Positions 1-13,972 of a DNA stretch of 64,000 nt are shown one piece after another (the stretch's first letter is position 1; each line of letters opens with the position of its first letter). Under the pieces are notes generated by a model that saw only the letters and a list, made by a program, of their open reading frames with translations, had not been told where the DNA came from and searched no databases. The position numbers and the translations under genes were made by a program. Source of the stretch: Trichopus zeylanicus subsp. travancoricus (taxonomy: Eukaryota > Streptophyta > Magnoliopsida > Dioscoreales > Dioscoreaceae); contig RXID01021809.1 in the NCBI GenBank assembly GCA_005019695.1, forward strand, positions 1 to 64,000. The letters are read 5' to 3'.

Positions 1-985
1 TACTATAATTGCTACTATTACTACTCCTACTACTATTATTACTACTGCTATTAATACTAAGACTACTACTACTACAACAACAACAACTACTACACCTAAT
101 AATAGCACTCTTCCAACTTCTACAATGCTAGTACTACTACCCCTACCACTACTACTACTACTACCCCAAACACTACAACAACTTCTACGCTCAGTCCTCC
201 AACTACTACTACTACTGCTCCTACGACTGCTACTTCTACTACTATTATGACTACTCCTACTGCTACTACTACTCCTACTACTACTACTACAACAACTACT
301 ACTACTACTACAAGTCGTACTAATACTACTAGTCCAAACACTCCTAGTACTACTCCTACTGCAACAGCTGCTACTACTGGAACTACTACTATTATTATTA
401 CTGCTACTACTAATACTTCTGCTTCTATTACAACTACTGCAACTGCTACTACTACTATGACTACAGCTCCGACTACGACTACAACTCCTTCTACTATCGC
501 TATTTCTATTGCTACAGCTATGACTGCTGCTATTATTGCTTCTACTATTGCTATTGCAACAACTTCTCCTTCGACTACTGCCACTAATACTACTCCAACT
601 ACTACTATAACCACTGCTACCACTTCTACTAGTACTCCTGCTAATACTACTACTACTATTACTATTCTTACAACTAAAACTGCTGCGACCAATACTACTG
701 CAACTTCTGCTACCACCACTACTACCCTACAGCTACTACTACTACAACCTGAACTGATACTACTGATACTCCTACTACTTCTTCTACTACTTCTGCTACT
801 ACTATTGCTGCAACTCCTACTACTTCTACTACTGCTGCTACTATTATTACTGTTACTACTTCTATTACTTCTATACTTTTCCGACTACTACAACTATTAC
901 TACTACTGCTACTACTACTACTGCTACTACTGCAACTGCTGCTACTACTATTACTACTACTACTACAACTACTACTACTACTACT

Positions 986-1055
986 ACCACCACCACCACC
1001 ACCACCACTACTACTACTACCACTACTACTACTACTACTACCACCACCACCACCA
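986..1055 (+). repeat. (ACC)n variant patches
   Basis: Runs of ACC at about 986-1008 and 1040-1055 alternate with ACT runs. ACC is otherwise a scattered variant, so these runs show a mutated triplet amplified in place. Confidence 0.92.
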
Positions 1056-1105
1056 CTACTACTACTACCACTACCACTACTACTATTTCTACTACTACTG
1101 CTGCT

Positions 1106-1133
1106 GCTGCTACTACTACTGCTGCTGCTGCTG
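1106..1133 (+). repeat. (GCT)n variant patches
   Basis: Two short GCT runs (about four and five units) separated by ACT triplets, directly before the perfect 72-bp ACT run. Confidence 0.9.

Positions 1134-1205
<72 letters not shown>
1134..1205 (+). repeat. Perfect (ACT)n run, 72 bp
   Basis: Twenty-four uninterrupted units, preceded by two GCT patches. It is among the least mutated stretches on the + orientation and is probably a recently expanded tract. Confidence 0.97.
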
Positions 1206-1724
1206 TTACTATTGCGTCTACTACTATTGCTATTGCTACTACAGCAACTACTATTACTACAAGTACTACTTCAACGACTACTACGACTGCTACGACTACT
1301 ACTTCTATTACCACTACTACTACTATTACTACTACTAGGACTAGTACTACTATGACTACTACAACTACTACTAGTATTTAAACTACTACTACTAGTACTA
1401 CCACCACTTCTTCGTCATTGCTACTTTTGCTACTATGACTACCGCTATGCCTACTACTACGGCTACAATAACTACAACTACTAGAACTATTACTACGACT
1501 ACGACTACTGCGACATCTGCTACCACTGCTACTTCTACTAGTACTAAAACAACTACTACTTCTACTTCAACTATTGCTGCTGCTTCTACTGCAACGTCTC
1601 CTACTCCAACTACTACTACTAGTACTACTGCTACTTCTTCTACCACTACCATTACTATACAACTAATGCTACTAACACCACTGCTACTACTATTACTAGT
1701 ACTACAGTTAGAACTGCTACTACT

Positions 1725-1739
1725 AGTAGTAGTAGTAGT
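1725..1739 (-). repeat. Micro-inversion, (AGT)5
   Basis: Five AGT units sit inside + oriented ACT array (ACT triplets directly before, perfect ACT after). The ACT-AGT and AGT-ACT junctions are palindromic. Either a very short inversion or an AGT variant (C to G) that expanded; the second needs only one substitution. Confidence 0.7.
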
Positions 1740-4700
1740 ACTACTACTACTACTATTGTTTCCGCTACTACCACTACTACTGCCAGTACTACAACAACTA
1801 TTACGACCTCTATTGATACTTTTAGAACTGCTACGACTACTGCGACTATTGCTACTAGTACTGCTGCAACTACTACTACTACTCTACTACTACTACTATT
1901 TCTGCTACTACTGCTTCTACTGCTACCGGTACTGCTAATGCTATTAGTGCAACTATTGCTAATACTACTCCTGCTACTGCTACTACATCAACAACAGCTA
2001 CTATTCCTACAACTACTCCTGCTACCAAAACTACTACTACTACTACTTACACTACTATTACCACTATTGTTGCAACTGCTACTGCCACAACAACAACAAC
2101 TACTACTTCTACTACTGCTACTGCTGCTACAATTACTATTGCTACTGCAACTGATAGTTATGCAACTACTACCATTTATATTACTGCCACAACTGCTCCA
2201 ATTGCCACTACTATTATTACTAATACTGCCACTACAATTGCCACCAATGCTACTATGACTTCTAGTACTACTACTACAACTACTACTACTGCTGCTACTG
2301 CTACTACAAGTACTTCTCCAACTACTACTACAACAACTATAGCTACAACTACCATTACAACTGCTACTATTATTGATACTACTAATACTACTGCTGCTGC
2401 TCTTACTACTAGTATAACTACTACTGCTTCTACTATTACTGTTACTGCTACTACTACTGCTACTGTGGCAACTACTACTACTACAACTAGTACTACTCCT
2501 TCTGCTAATACTACTATTACTACTAATACTACTACAACTACTACTACTGCAATTACTACTACTACTACTGCTACTACTACTACTACAACTACAACTACTT
2601 CTACTATTACTTCTACTTTACTGCTACTACAACTACTACTATTACCACAACGAGTCCTACTACTACTATTAAGGCTATTATAGCAACTTCTGTCACTACC
2701 ACTACTATTACAATTGTTACTACTATTGCAACCACTGCTACTACTACTACCACTACTATTACTACTACTACTACTCCTACTACTGCTGCTCTTAATACTA
2801 CTAATTCTCCTACTGCTATTGCTACTACTACAGCTACTACTAGTACTGCTACGGCCGATACTACTGCTGCTACAACTACCACTACTACTACTAGCACTAC
2901 TAGCTTTAGTACTTCCACTACTTCGCCAACTATTACTACGGTTGCTACCATTACTATTGCTACAACTACTGCTACAACTGCTACCACAACAACTATTACT
3001 AATATTACTTCTACTACTGCCACTACTGCCACTACCACTAGTCCATCTACTACTATTGGCACTACCACTTTTGCTACTACTGCTCTTACTACTAGTACTA
3101 CTAGTACTACTACTACTACTATTACTACTACTACTAATACTACTACAACAACTACTACTACTACTATTGCTACTACTACTCCAACAGATGCTAGTACTAC
3201 TACTGCTACTACTATTGCTACTACTACTCCTACTATTACTACTACTACTTCTACTACTTTAACAACTTCTACTTCTACTTATACTGCTACTGTTGCTACT
3301 ATCGCTACAACTACCAATAATACTACTACTACTACTACTACTACTATAGATACTACTTCTGCAACTACTACTACTGCTACAACTAATGGAACTACTGCTG
3401 CTGCTGTTGCTACTAGTACTAATCCAAATACTACTACTACTATTAATACAACTACAACTACCAATACTACTACTACTACTAAAAGTACTCCCACAGCTAC
3501 TGCAACTACAACAACAACAACTCCTACTACTGCGACTGTTGCAACATATACAAGTACTACTGCTGCTACTGTTATTACTACAACTACTACCACCACTACT
3601 GCTACTACCACTTCTACTACTACTGTTGCTACTACAACAACTACAAATAGTATAATAACTATTGCTATTGTTGTTGTTGTTGCTACTACTACTACCACTA
3701 CTGCTATTGTTACTACTACTACTAATGCTACTACTATTGTTGCTATTGCTGCTACTTCTATTGCTACTACTACTACTGTTGGTGCTCCTGATCCTACAAT
3801 AACTACTCCTACTACCTATCCTGGGACTACTACTACTCCTACTACTACTACTGCTGCTTCTGCAACTACTTCTATTTTTATTACTACTACTACTACTACT
3901 GCTGCTCCTACTACTACAGCTGTTGCTAATATTACTAATAGTACTATAGTACTACTAGTTCGATGACTTCTCATACAACTACTACTAATGCTACTACTAC
4001 TAGTAGTAGTGCTACTACAACTACTAATACTATTACTACTACTGCAGTAGCTACTGCTACTACTACTACAGCTATAGCAACTGTAGCTGCTCCTTCTGCT
4101 TCTAAGACTACTATAACAACTACAACTTCTGCTATTACTACAGCTACTACAACTGCTACTGCAACTGTCACTACTACTACTTCTACTACTACTACTCCTG
4201 CTACTTCTTCAACTATTGCTGCGGCTTCCACCAAAACTATTGTTGCTACTGTTACTGCTGCTGCTGCGGCAACTACCACTACTATTACTACTAATAATAC
4301 CGCTGCTAATACTACCACAGCTACTGCAGTTGCTGCTATTGCTACTATGATTGCTGCCACTACCACCACTACTACTACTTCTGCCACTTTTGCTACTACT
4401 ACTACAACTACTGCTGCTACTGCTACAAGTGCTACTAGTGCCACTACTACTACTACTACTATTACAACTACTACTATTGCTGCTGCTACTACTACAACTA
4501 CTACTGCTACAACTACTGGTACTATTGTTGTTGCCACTACTACTACAACTACTACTACTACTATTACTACTACTGCTACTGCTACTACTAATGTTGCTGC
4601 TACTACTGTTGCTACTACTACTACTACTTACTACAACTACAGCTACTGCTGCCGCTTCTACTGCTCCTACTACTACTACTCCTACTACCTATCCTGCTAC

Positions 4701-6347
4701 TACTACTACTGCTACTACTGCTGCTGTGCCTCTTCTATTACTATTTCTAGTACTACTGCTGCTGCTGCTGCTACTCCTACTACGACTTTTCCTACTACTA
4801 CGACTAATGCTACTACTACTACTAATACTAGTATTACAACTAGCACTAATACTACTATTACTACTACAGTTGCTGTTGCTGCTAAAACTACTTCTACTAT
4901 AATAATAACTATTGCTACTACGGTTATTGCTACAACGATTGCTACTACTGCTCCTACTACAACTACTGCTACTACTACTACTATGACTGCTACCAATACT
5001 ATTACTACAACTTCTACTACTACAACTACAAATACTACTTTTGCTACTACTACTACTTCTGTTGTTGCTACTGCTTCTGTTGTTGCTACTGCTACTACTA
5101 CAACTACTACTTCTCCTACTACTTCTTTTCCTACTACTACTACTACTGCAACAATACTGCTACTGCGTCTACACGGACTACTACTACTACTTCCACTACA
5201 ACTACCACTGCTATTACAAGGGCACTACTGCTATTACTTTCAGAACAACTACTATTAATACTAATGCTTCTCTACTACTGCAACTAATGCTACTGCTATT
5301 ATCACTGCAGATACAACATCTACAACCACTACTACGACTACTACTACTTCTTCTGCTACTACTGCTACTCCTACTACTACTACTATTACTACTACTATTA
5401 TTGCTACTGCTACTACTACTATTACTACTACAACTTTGACTACTACTACTGCGATAACTACAACTACTACCACTACTAATACTACTACTTTTCCCATAAT
5501 AACAACTAATACTCCTCCGACGACTATGACTGTTGCTACAACTAATCTAATTGCTACTACTACTACTACTACAACCATTATAAGCACTACTAATGCTACT
5601 GCTACTACTACTGCTACAATTACTTCTAATACTACTATTGCTACTAAAACTACTACAGTGACTACTACTACTGCTACTACAACACTACTATTGCGGCTGT
5701 TGAGACCACCACTAGTGCTACTACAACTACAGTTGCTATGACTACGGCTACTAATATTGTTGCTACACTTACGACTATTACTACTATTGTTGCTACTACT
5801 GGTACTACTAGTACAACTAGTAATGCTAGTACTACTACAACTACAACGACAACAACAACAACAACAACTACTACTACTACCACCACTACTACTATTACTG
5901 CTACGACCAGTACAACTACTTCTATTAATATTACTAATACTACTACCCATACAACTACTATTATTGCAAATAGTACAACTATTACTACTACTACTACAAC
6001 TACTACTGTCACTACTACTAATACTACCACCACAATTGCTGCTACTACTTCTACTTCTATAGCTATTTCATCTACTACTCCTACTACGAAGGCTATTTCT
6101 ACCACTACAGCTGCTGCTGCTGCTACTTTTACTACTACTAAGACTATGACTACTATTACTAATGCTGCTACTACTACTACTATTGCTAATACTACTACTA
6201 TTCCAACTGCTACAACAACTACTACTACTTCTCCTACAACAATAAGAACAACAATAACTCCTACTACTCCTACTCCAATTACTACTCCTATGACTACTAC
6301 TACTACTACAATTAGAATTACTACTAATGCTACTACTACTACTACTG

Positions 6348-6385
<38 letters not shown>

Positions 6386-7559
6386 GCTGCTGCTACTACT
6401 ACTACTCCTACTACTGCTACTACTACTACTACCGCAACTACTACTACTAATTTTCCTACTACTACTCCCACGACTACTACTACTAATTCTCCTACTACTA
6501 ATTTTACAACTACGACTGCTACTACTGCTACTATGACTACTGCTTCCACTATTATTACTACTACTACTACTATTTCTATTACCATTACTACTACCACTAG
6601 AACTACTGCTCCTACTAATGCTACAACTACTCATACAACTTCTACAGCTATTGCAACTGCTCCTTCTACGATTACTACTACTACTACTACTAGTACTACT
6701 ACTACTACAACGACAACTACTACTACTCCTATTGCTGCTACTACTACTATTGCAACTACTTCTACAACTACTACTCCTATTCCTGCTACAACTACTACTA
6801 CTATAACTATTACTACTACTTCTACTGCTGCTGCTTCTACTACTACTACTCCTGATACTGCTACTGGCACTACTTCTACTACTACTACTATGACTGCTAC
6901 TATTACTATTACTGCCACTATAACCACTACAACTACTACTCTTGCTACTACAACTACTATTCCCACTACAACTTCTGCTAATAGCACTACTACAACCACA
7001 ACCACTGCTACATCTACTACTACTACAACTACTACAATGACCACTACTCCTTTTGCTATAGCTACTACTACTGTTGTAAAAACATCTATTTCTACTGTTA
7101 CTACTACTACTACAATGGCTACTACTACTACTACTGCAACAATTACTACTTATACTACTCCTGCTACTACTAGAATGGCTACTACTACTAATTTTACTAA
7201 TACTACTATGACTACTACTACAATAACTACTACTATAACAACAACTACTACTACTTCTACTACAACAACAACTACTACTACTACAGCGAAAACTAGTACT
7301 ATATACTACCTCAACGACTACAACTACTGCTTCTTCAACTACACTACTACTGCTACTCCTACAACTACTACTACTACTTCTACTACAATAACTACTCCTG
7401 CTACTTCTTCTACTACAACTACTACGGCTACTATTACAACTGGCACTACTACGACTACTTCTACTACTACTACTACAACAACTATTACTGCTACTACCGT
7501 TGCGACTACTACAACTACTACTACTGGTATTACTACTTCTACTACTACTACTATTACTA

Positions 7560-8264
7560 CTGCTACTAGTACTCCTATTGCTACTAGTACAACTCCTCCT
7601 ACTACTACTACAACTTCTACTACTACTACTACTCCTATTGCTGCTACTACTACTGCTACTACTCCTCTAGCTACTACTGCTACTACTGTTACTACTACTA
7701 CTACAACTACTACTACTTCTACTACTACTATTGCTACTATTATCTTTACTACTACTACTGCTGCTCCAACTACTACATAACTACTACAACTATAGCTACT
7801 AGTACTACTACTGAAGCTATGCCTACTACTACGCCTGCTGTTACAGCAACGACAACTACTACTACTTCTACTACAACTACTTCTACAATAACAACTACTA
7901 CTAATAGTACTACTATGACTCCTATAAATACAACAACAACAACAACTACTACTACTACCACAGTACTATGCTACTAATGTTGCTACTACTGCAACTGCTA
8001 CGGCTATTACAAGTAATAATACTAGTAATACTACTACTGCTACTACTTTTAGTATCGCTACTATTAGTACTATTACTACTACTTCTAGTACTCCTAGTAC
8101 TCCTACTACAACTGCTAGTATTACTACTACTACTACTACAACTCCTTCAACTACTACAACTACTCAACTCCTACTACTACTATAACTAGTTCTAATACTA
8201 CTACTACTAATATTCCTACTACTAGTACTACTACTACTACTACTACCACTACTAATATTCCTTT

Positions 8265-8312
<48 letters not shown>

Positions 8313-10211
8313 CACTACTATTACTACTACTACTGTTGCTTCTAGTAATACAACTGCTGCTGCTGCTGCTGCAACAACTACTACTACTACAACTACTATG
8401 GCGATAACTACTATTGCTACTACTACTGCTACTGCTGTTGTTGCTACTTCTACTACTGCTACTATTACTGCTACTACTATTGTGGCAACTACTACAACGA
8501 CTACTATTACTACTACTGCTGCTCTTGCTACAACTACTTCTACTACTGCTACTACTCCTGCTACTACTACTGCTACTACTACTACTTCTGCTACTACTAA
8601 TACTACTATTGTTGCTACTATAGCTGCTGCTGGTAGTACTACTACAACTACCAATGCTACAACTTCGGGTACTATAGTGGCTATTAATACTACTACATCT
8701 ACTACAACTAGAACAACAACCACAACTACTACAACTGCTGCTTCTCCTACTTCTACTACTGCTACTACTACTGCATCGCCTACTACTTCAACTACTACTA
8801 CTATTGCTGCTACAATTAGACTGCAATTTCTACTACAACTACTATTACAACTAATTCTGCTACTTTTGCTACGACTACCACTACCACTACTATAATTTCT
8901 ACTACAACTACTTCTACAACTACTACTCCAAGTACAACTACGACAACTAAAATACTACTACTACTTTTCCAACAATGACAAGAACTACTACCTTTCCCAC
9001 TACAATGACTCCTACGACTACTTTTACAACTACTTCTACTACTGCTACTACTGCTACTACTGCGAATACTACTACAACTACTTCTACTCCTATTACTGTT
9101 ACTACTACTAGAACATCTCCAAATACTCCTACTACGACTGCTACTATTACTACAACTACTACTACTCATGTTGCTACTACTTCTATTTCTACTACGGCTA
9201 CTACTAGTGCTACTACTACTACTACTACTACTAATACTACTATAACTACTAGAACTATGACTACAATGACTACTATTATGACCACTACTACTGCTACTAC
9301 TGCTACTTCGACTACTAATACAACTACTGCTTCTACTACTACTACTACTACTGCTACTACTTCTACTACTTCTACTGATACTACTTCTACTGATACTAGT
9401 TCTACTACTACTACTAGGACTGCTACTACTACTACTACAACAACAACTACTGCTACTACTAGTATTACTACTTCTACTACTACTACGTCTACTTCCATTA
9501 CTACTACTACAAGTACTGTTTCTACTACTGCTAGTACTAGTGCTGCTACTATTACAACTGCTGCGACAACTACTACCTCAATAAGAATAGCTAGTACTAT
9601 TATTACTACTACTTCAATTGCTGTAGCGGCTACTCCTACTGCTGCTGCAGCTACTACTCCTGCGACTACTACTACGATTATTACAACAACAACAACTACT
9701 ACTACTACAACTATTACTACTACTACTACGATGACTACTACTACTACGACGACTACTACTACTACTTCTATGGTGGCTACTACTACTACAAATACAGCGA
9801 GTACTATTTCTACTACTACTTCTACTATTGCTACTATAATAACCATAACTACTACTGCTACTACGACTCCTATTGTTTCGTCTACTACTCCTACTACTAC
9901 TACTACTACTACCACCACTTCTAAAGCTACTACTACAACTTCTCTTGCAACGACTACTACTCTTACTACAACCACTACTTCTAATACTACTACTACTACT
10001 ACTACCACCACCACCACCATAACTACTGCTTCAACAACAATAACTACTGTAGCTACTACTACTACTATTACAAGTACAACTCCTACTACAACAACTACTG
10101 ATACAACTACTGCTACCACTACTTGTAAAGATACTACTACAATTCTTGTTGCAATGACTACTACTTCTACTACTACCACTACTTCTAATACTACAACTAC
10201 TACTAATACTG

Positions 10212-10253
<42 letters not shown>

Positions 10254-11080
10254 TGACACTACTACCCGACAGTAACAACAACAACTACTACTGCTAAAAC
10301 TACTAGCACTATTGCTACGCTAGTGCATTTGCTACAACAGCTTCTACTATTACTAGTAGCACTAGAACTAGTACTACTAGTACTGCTGCTGCTGCTGCTG
10401 CTACTACTACTACTACTACTACTAGTTCTACCGCTACTACTATAACTACTACTACTTCTATTACTATGACTACTACTACTAGTGCTCCTAATACTCCTAC
10501 TTCAGCTACTACTATTACTACTACTATTAGTACAACTCCTACTACTGCAACTATTACTACTACTACAACTACTACTACTACTATAACTACTACAACTACG
10601 ACTACACCTATTAGAACTAGCCCTACTACGACTACTACCACTACTACTACTATAACTACTACTACTACAACTACTACTATTACAACAACTACTGTTACAA
10701 CTAGTCCTCCTATTCCTACTACTACTACTACTGCTACTACTACTACGACTACTACTACTTCGAGTGCTGCTACTACTATTACTCCTATGACTACTACAAT
10801 AATTATTATGGCTACTAATACTAGTACTACTACTTCTTCTAATGTTGCTACTTCTACTATTACTACTACTACTGCTGCTACTAATAGTACTAATTCTACT
10901 GCAACAAATACTACTTCGGCAACTTCTATTACTAATGCTACTACTTCTACTACTACAACTACTTCTACTCCTACTAATACTACTATTGCTATCACTACTA
11001 CTTCTACTACTACTATTACAACTACTACTATTACTGGAGCTACTACTACAAAAACTACAGCTGCTGCTACTACTACTACT
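7560..11080 (+). repeat. Higher-order unit of about 3.5 kb, copy 1
   Basis: This segment is collinear with 11080-14770. Matching anchors in order are: CTACTACAACTATAG at 7781 and 11279; CTATGCTACTAATGTTGC at 7966 and 11480; ATGG-GATAACTACTATTGC at 8398 and 12439; the words around AATACTCCT at 9122 and 12839; TTGACACTACTACCC at 10253 and 13443; GCTCCTAATACTCCTACTTC at 10484 and 13633; ACAATAATTATTAT at 10796 and 14579. The offset ranges from about 3.15 to 4.04 kb, so large insertions or deletions have accumulated. Anchors contain rare words, which a random ACT array would not share in the same order. Confidence 0.8.
8265..8312 (+). repeat. Perfect (ACT)n run, 48 bp
   Basis: Sixteen uninterrupted units inside copy 1 of the 3.5-kb higher-order unit. 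There is no run of this length at the matching place in copy 2, consistent with local slippage after duplication. Confidence 0.95.
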
Positions 11081-11131
11081 ACTACTCCTATGGCTACTAC
11101 TGCTACTGCTACTACTACTACCGCTACTACT

Positions 11132-11250
11132 CCTATTGCTACTACTACTGCTACTACTCCTATTGCTACTACTACTGCTACTACTACGTCTACTACTACA
11201 ATTACTACTACTACCTCTACTACTACTATTACTACTACTACCTCTACTAC
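11132..11250 (+). repeat. Two adjacent 27-bp tandem doublets
   Basis: A 27-bp unit starting CCTATTGCTACTACTACTGC occurs at 11132 and 11159. A different 27-bp unit containing ATTACTACTACTACCTCTAC follows at 11201 and 11228. Both periods are nine triplets, so register is unaffected. The copies look recent because they are almost exact. Confidence 0.85.
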
Positions 11251-13957
11251 TACCACTACTGCTCCTTCTACTACACTACTACTACAACTATAGATACTAG
11301 TACTACTTTTGAAACTACGCCTACCACTACTACTATTATCGCAACTACTACTACTACTACTAGTACTACTACTACTACTACAACAACAACAACAACTACT
11401 ACTACTACTACTAATACTATTACTATACCTACTGCAAATACAACAATAGCAACAACAACTACTACTACTACTACTAGCACTATGCTACTAATGTTGCTAC
11501 TACTGCAACTGCTACCACTATTTCTAGTACTAGTACGAGTAGTACTACTATTGCTACTCCTACTACTACTACTACTACTACGACTTTTACTACTTCTACT
11601 ATTAGTATTATTACCACTACTACGAGTACTCCTAGTACTCGTACTACAACTGCTAGTATTACTACTACTACTACTACAACTCCTTCAAGTACTACTAGTA
11701 ATATTACTACTACTAATATTATTACTACTACTAATACTACTACTACTAATACTCCTACTACTACTACTTCTACTACTACTGCTAATAGCAATACTACTAC
11801 AACTACTACTGCTTTTGCTGCTAATGCATCTACAACAACTACTAGTACTATAACTGCTTTTTTGCTGCTACAACGACTACTTCTACAACTGCTGCTACGA
11901 CAAATATTAGTTCTACTACTGCTGCTACTACAAATACTGCTACTACAACTACTAATAAAGTTGTTGTTGCTACTGCAAATACTACTGCTGCTGCTACTAC
12001 TACTACAACTGCTACTTCAACTACTAATACAGTTGCAATTGCTTTAGCTACTACTCCTACTACTCCTACTAGTACTACAACTGCTCCTCCTGCTAATATT
12101 ACTGCTATGATGACTCCGGGCACTTCTGCTTCTGCTACTACTACTACTACTATTGCTACTACTGTAACTACTTCTGCTTCTGCTACTACTATCACTACTA
12201 TCGGTACTACTGCTACTACAACTACTGCTCAACTGTAACTTCTACTAGTTCGATTGCTACTAATTCTGCTACTACTACTACTACTACTACTATTACTTCT
12301 ATTACTAGTACTAGTACTAGTACTACTACTACGATTGATGCTACCTACTACCACTACTACTGCTGCTGCTGCTACTAATACAACTATCTCCACTAATGTT
12401 GTTGCTACTGCGGGTGCAACTCAACTACTACAATTGCTATGGTGATAACTACTATTGCTACAACAACTACTACAATTACTACTATTATTGCTGCTGTTGC
12501 CACTACAACTTCTACTACTACTACTACTACTGGAACTACTACTACTACTACTATTACTAACACTGTTGCGGCAACAACTACAATGACTACAGCTACTGCT
12601 ACTACTACTATTGCTGCAGCTACTACTACTACTACTTCTGCTACTACTATTGCTACTGCTACTGCATCTACAACAACTACTACTAATACTACTACTGTTG
12701 CTGCTACTGCTGGTACTACTACTACTACCAATGCTACAACTACTTCTACTACTATTATAGCTACTATTGCTACCACTACAACTACTACCACAACTACTTC
12801 TACTCCTACTATTGTTACTATTACTACAACAAGTCCTAATACTCCTTCTATGACCGCTACTATTACTACAACAACTACTACTGTTGCTGCTACTACATCT
12901 ATTGCTACTACAGCTACTACTACAGCTGTTGCTACTACTACTATTACTACTATAACTACTACAACTATGACTACTACAACTACTATTTCTACTACTACTG
13001 CGACTACAACTGCTAGTAGTACAATAACTTCTTTAACTACTACTAGCACTACTGCAACTATTGCTGCTAGTTCTACTACTACTATTGCTACTTCTAGTAC
13101 TACTATAACAACTACTGATTCTACTACTACCACTACTACTACTTCTGCTTCTGCTTCTACTTCTGCTACTTCTGCTACTACTGCTGCTACTACTACTACT
13201 ACAACAACAACTACTATTACTACTACTACAATTGCTACTTCCACTACTTCTAAAACTATTACTACAACTCATGTTGTAGCAACTACTACACCTATTACTA
13301 CAACTACTTCTAATACTACTACTAGTACTACTACTACAATTATTACCCCTACTATTACTATTCCTACTACAATTAGTAGTACTAGTACTATACTACTAGT
13401 ACTACTTCTACTACTACTACTACTACTGTTAATACTAGTACGTTGACACTACTACCCTATGGTAACAACAACAACAACAACTACTACAACTACTAGTACT
13501 ATTGCTACTACTGGTGCAACTGCTACAATAGCTTCTACTATTACTAGTACTACCACTACTACTACTACTTCTACTTCTACTGCTACTACTATAACTACTA
13601 CATCTTCTATTACTATCACTACTACTACTAGTGCTCCTAATACTCCTACTTCAACTACTACTATTACTACAACTCTTACTACTACTACTTTTACTACTAT
13701 TACCACTGCTCCTACTTCTAATACTACTACTCTAACTACTACTACAACAACTACTACTGTTACAACTACTGCTATTACAACTAGTCCTACTGCTCCTACT
13801 ACTACTACTGCTACTATTACTCCTACTGCTACGACTACGGCTATTACTATAGCTAGTATTGCTACTAGTACTACAACTACTACTATTAATACTGCTACGA
13901 CAACTACTACTGGTACTACTACTGCTACTACAACAACAACTACTACTATCACTACCC

Positions 13958-13972
13958 CCACCGCCGCCGCCA
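13958..13972 (+). repeat. (CCG)n GC-rich patch
   Basis: CCCCCACCGCCGCCGCC is the most GC-rich short word of the region and one of very few CpG clusters. It requires two substitutions per ACT unit, so expansion of an already doubly mutated triplet is likely. Confidence 0.85.

Noticed and set aside
247..1338. Open frame of 363 codons with Thr, Leu, Tyr and His-rich parts
   Set aside because: The changes in composition coincide with register shifts and with the ACC patches (read as CAC, His). Nothing gene-like remains.
5738..7780. Open frame of 680 codons, Thr-rich, on +
   Set aside because: ACT cannot become a stop by one substitution, so the Thr phase stays open by chance. There is no domain, signal peptide or intron signal, and overlapping phases are also open over long parts.
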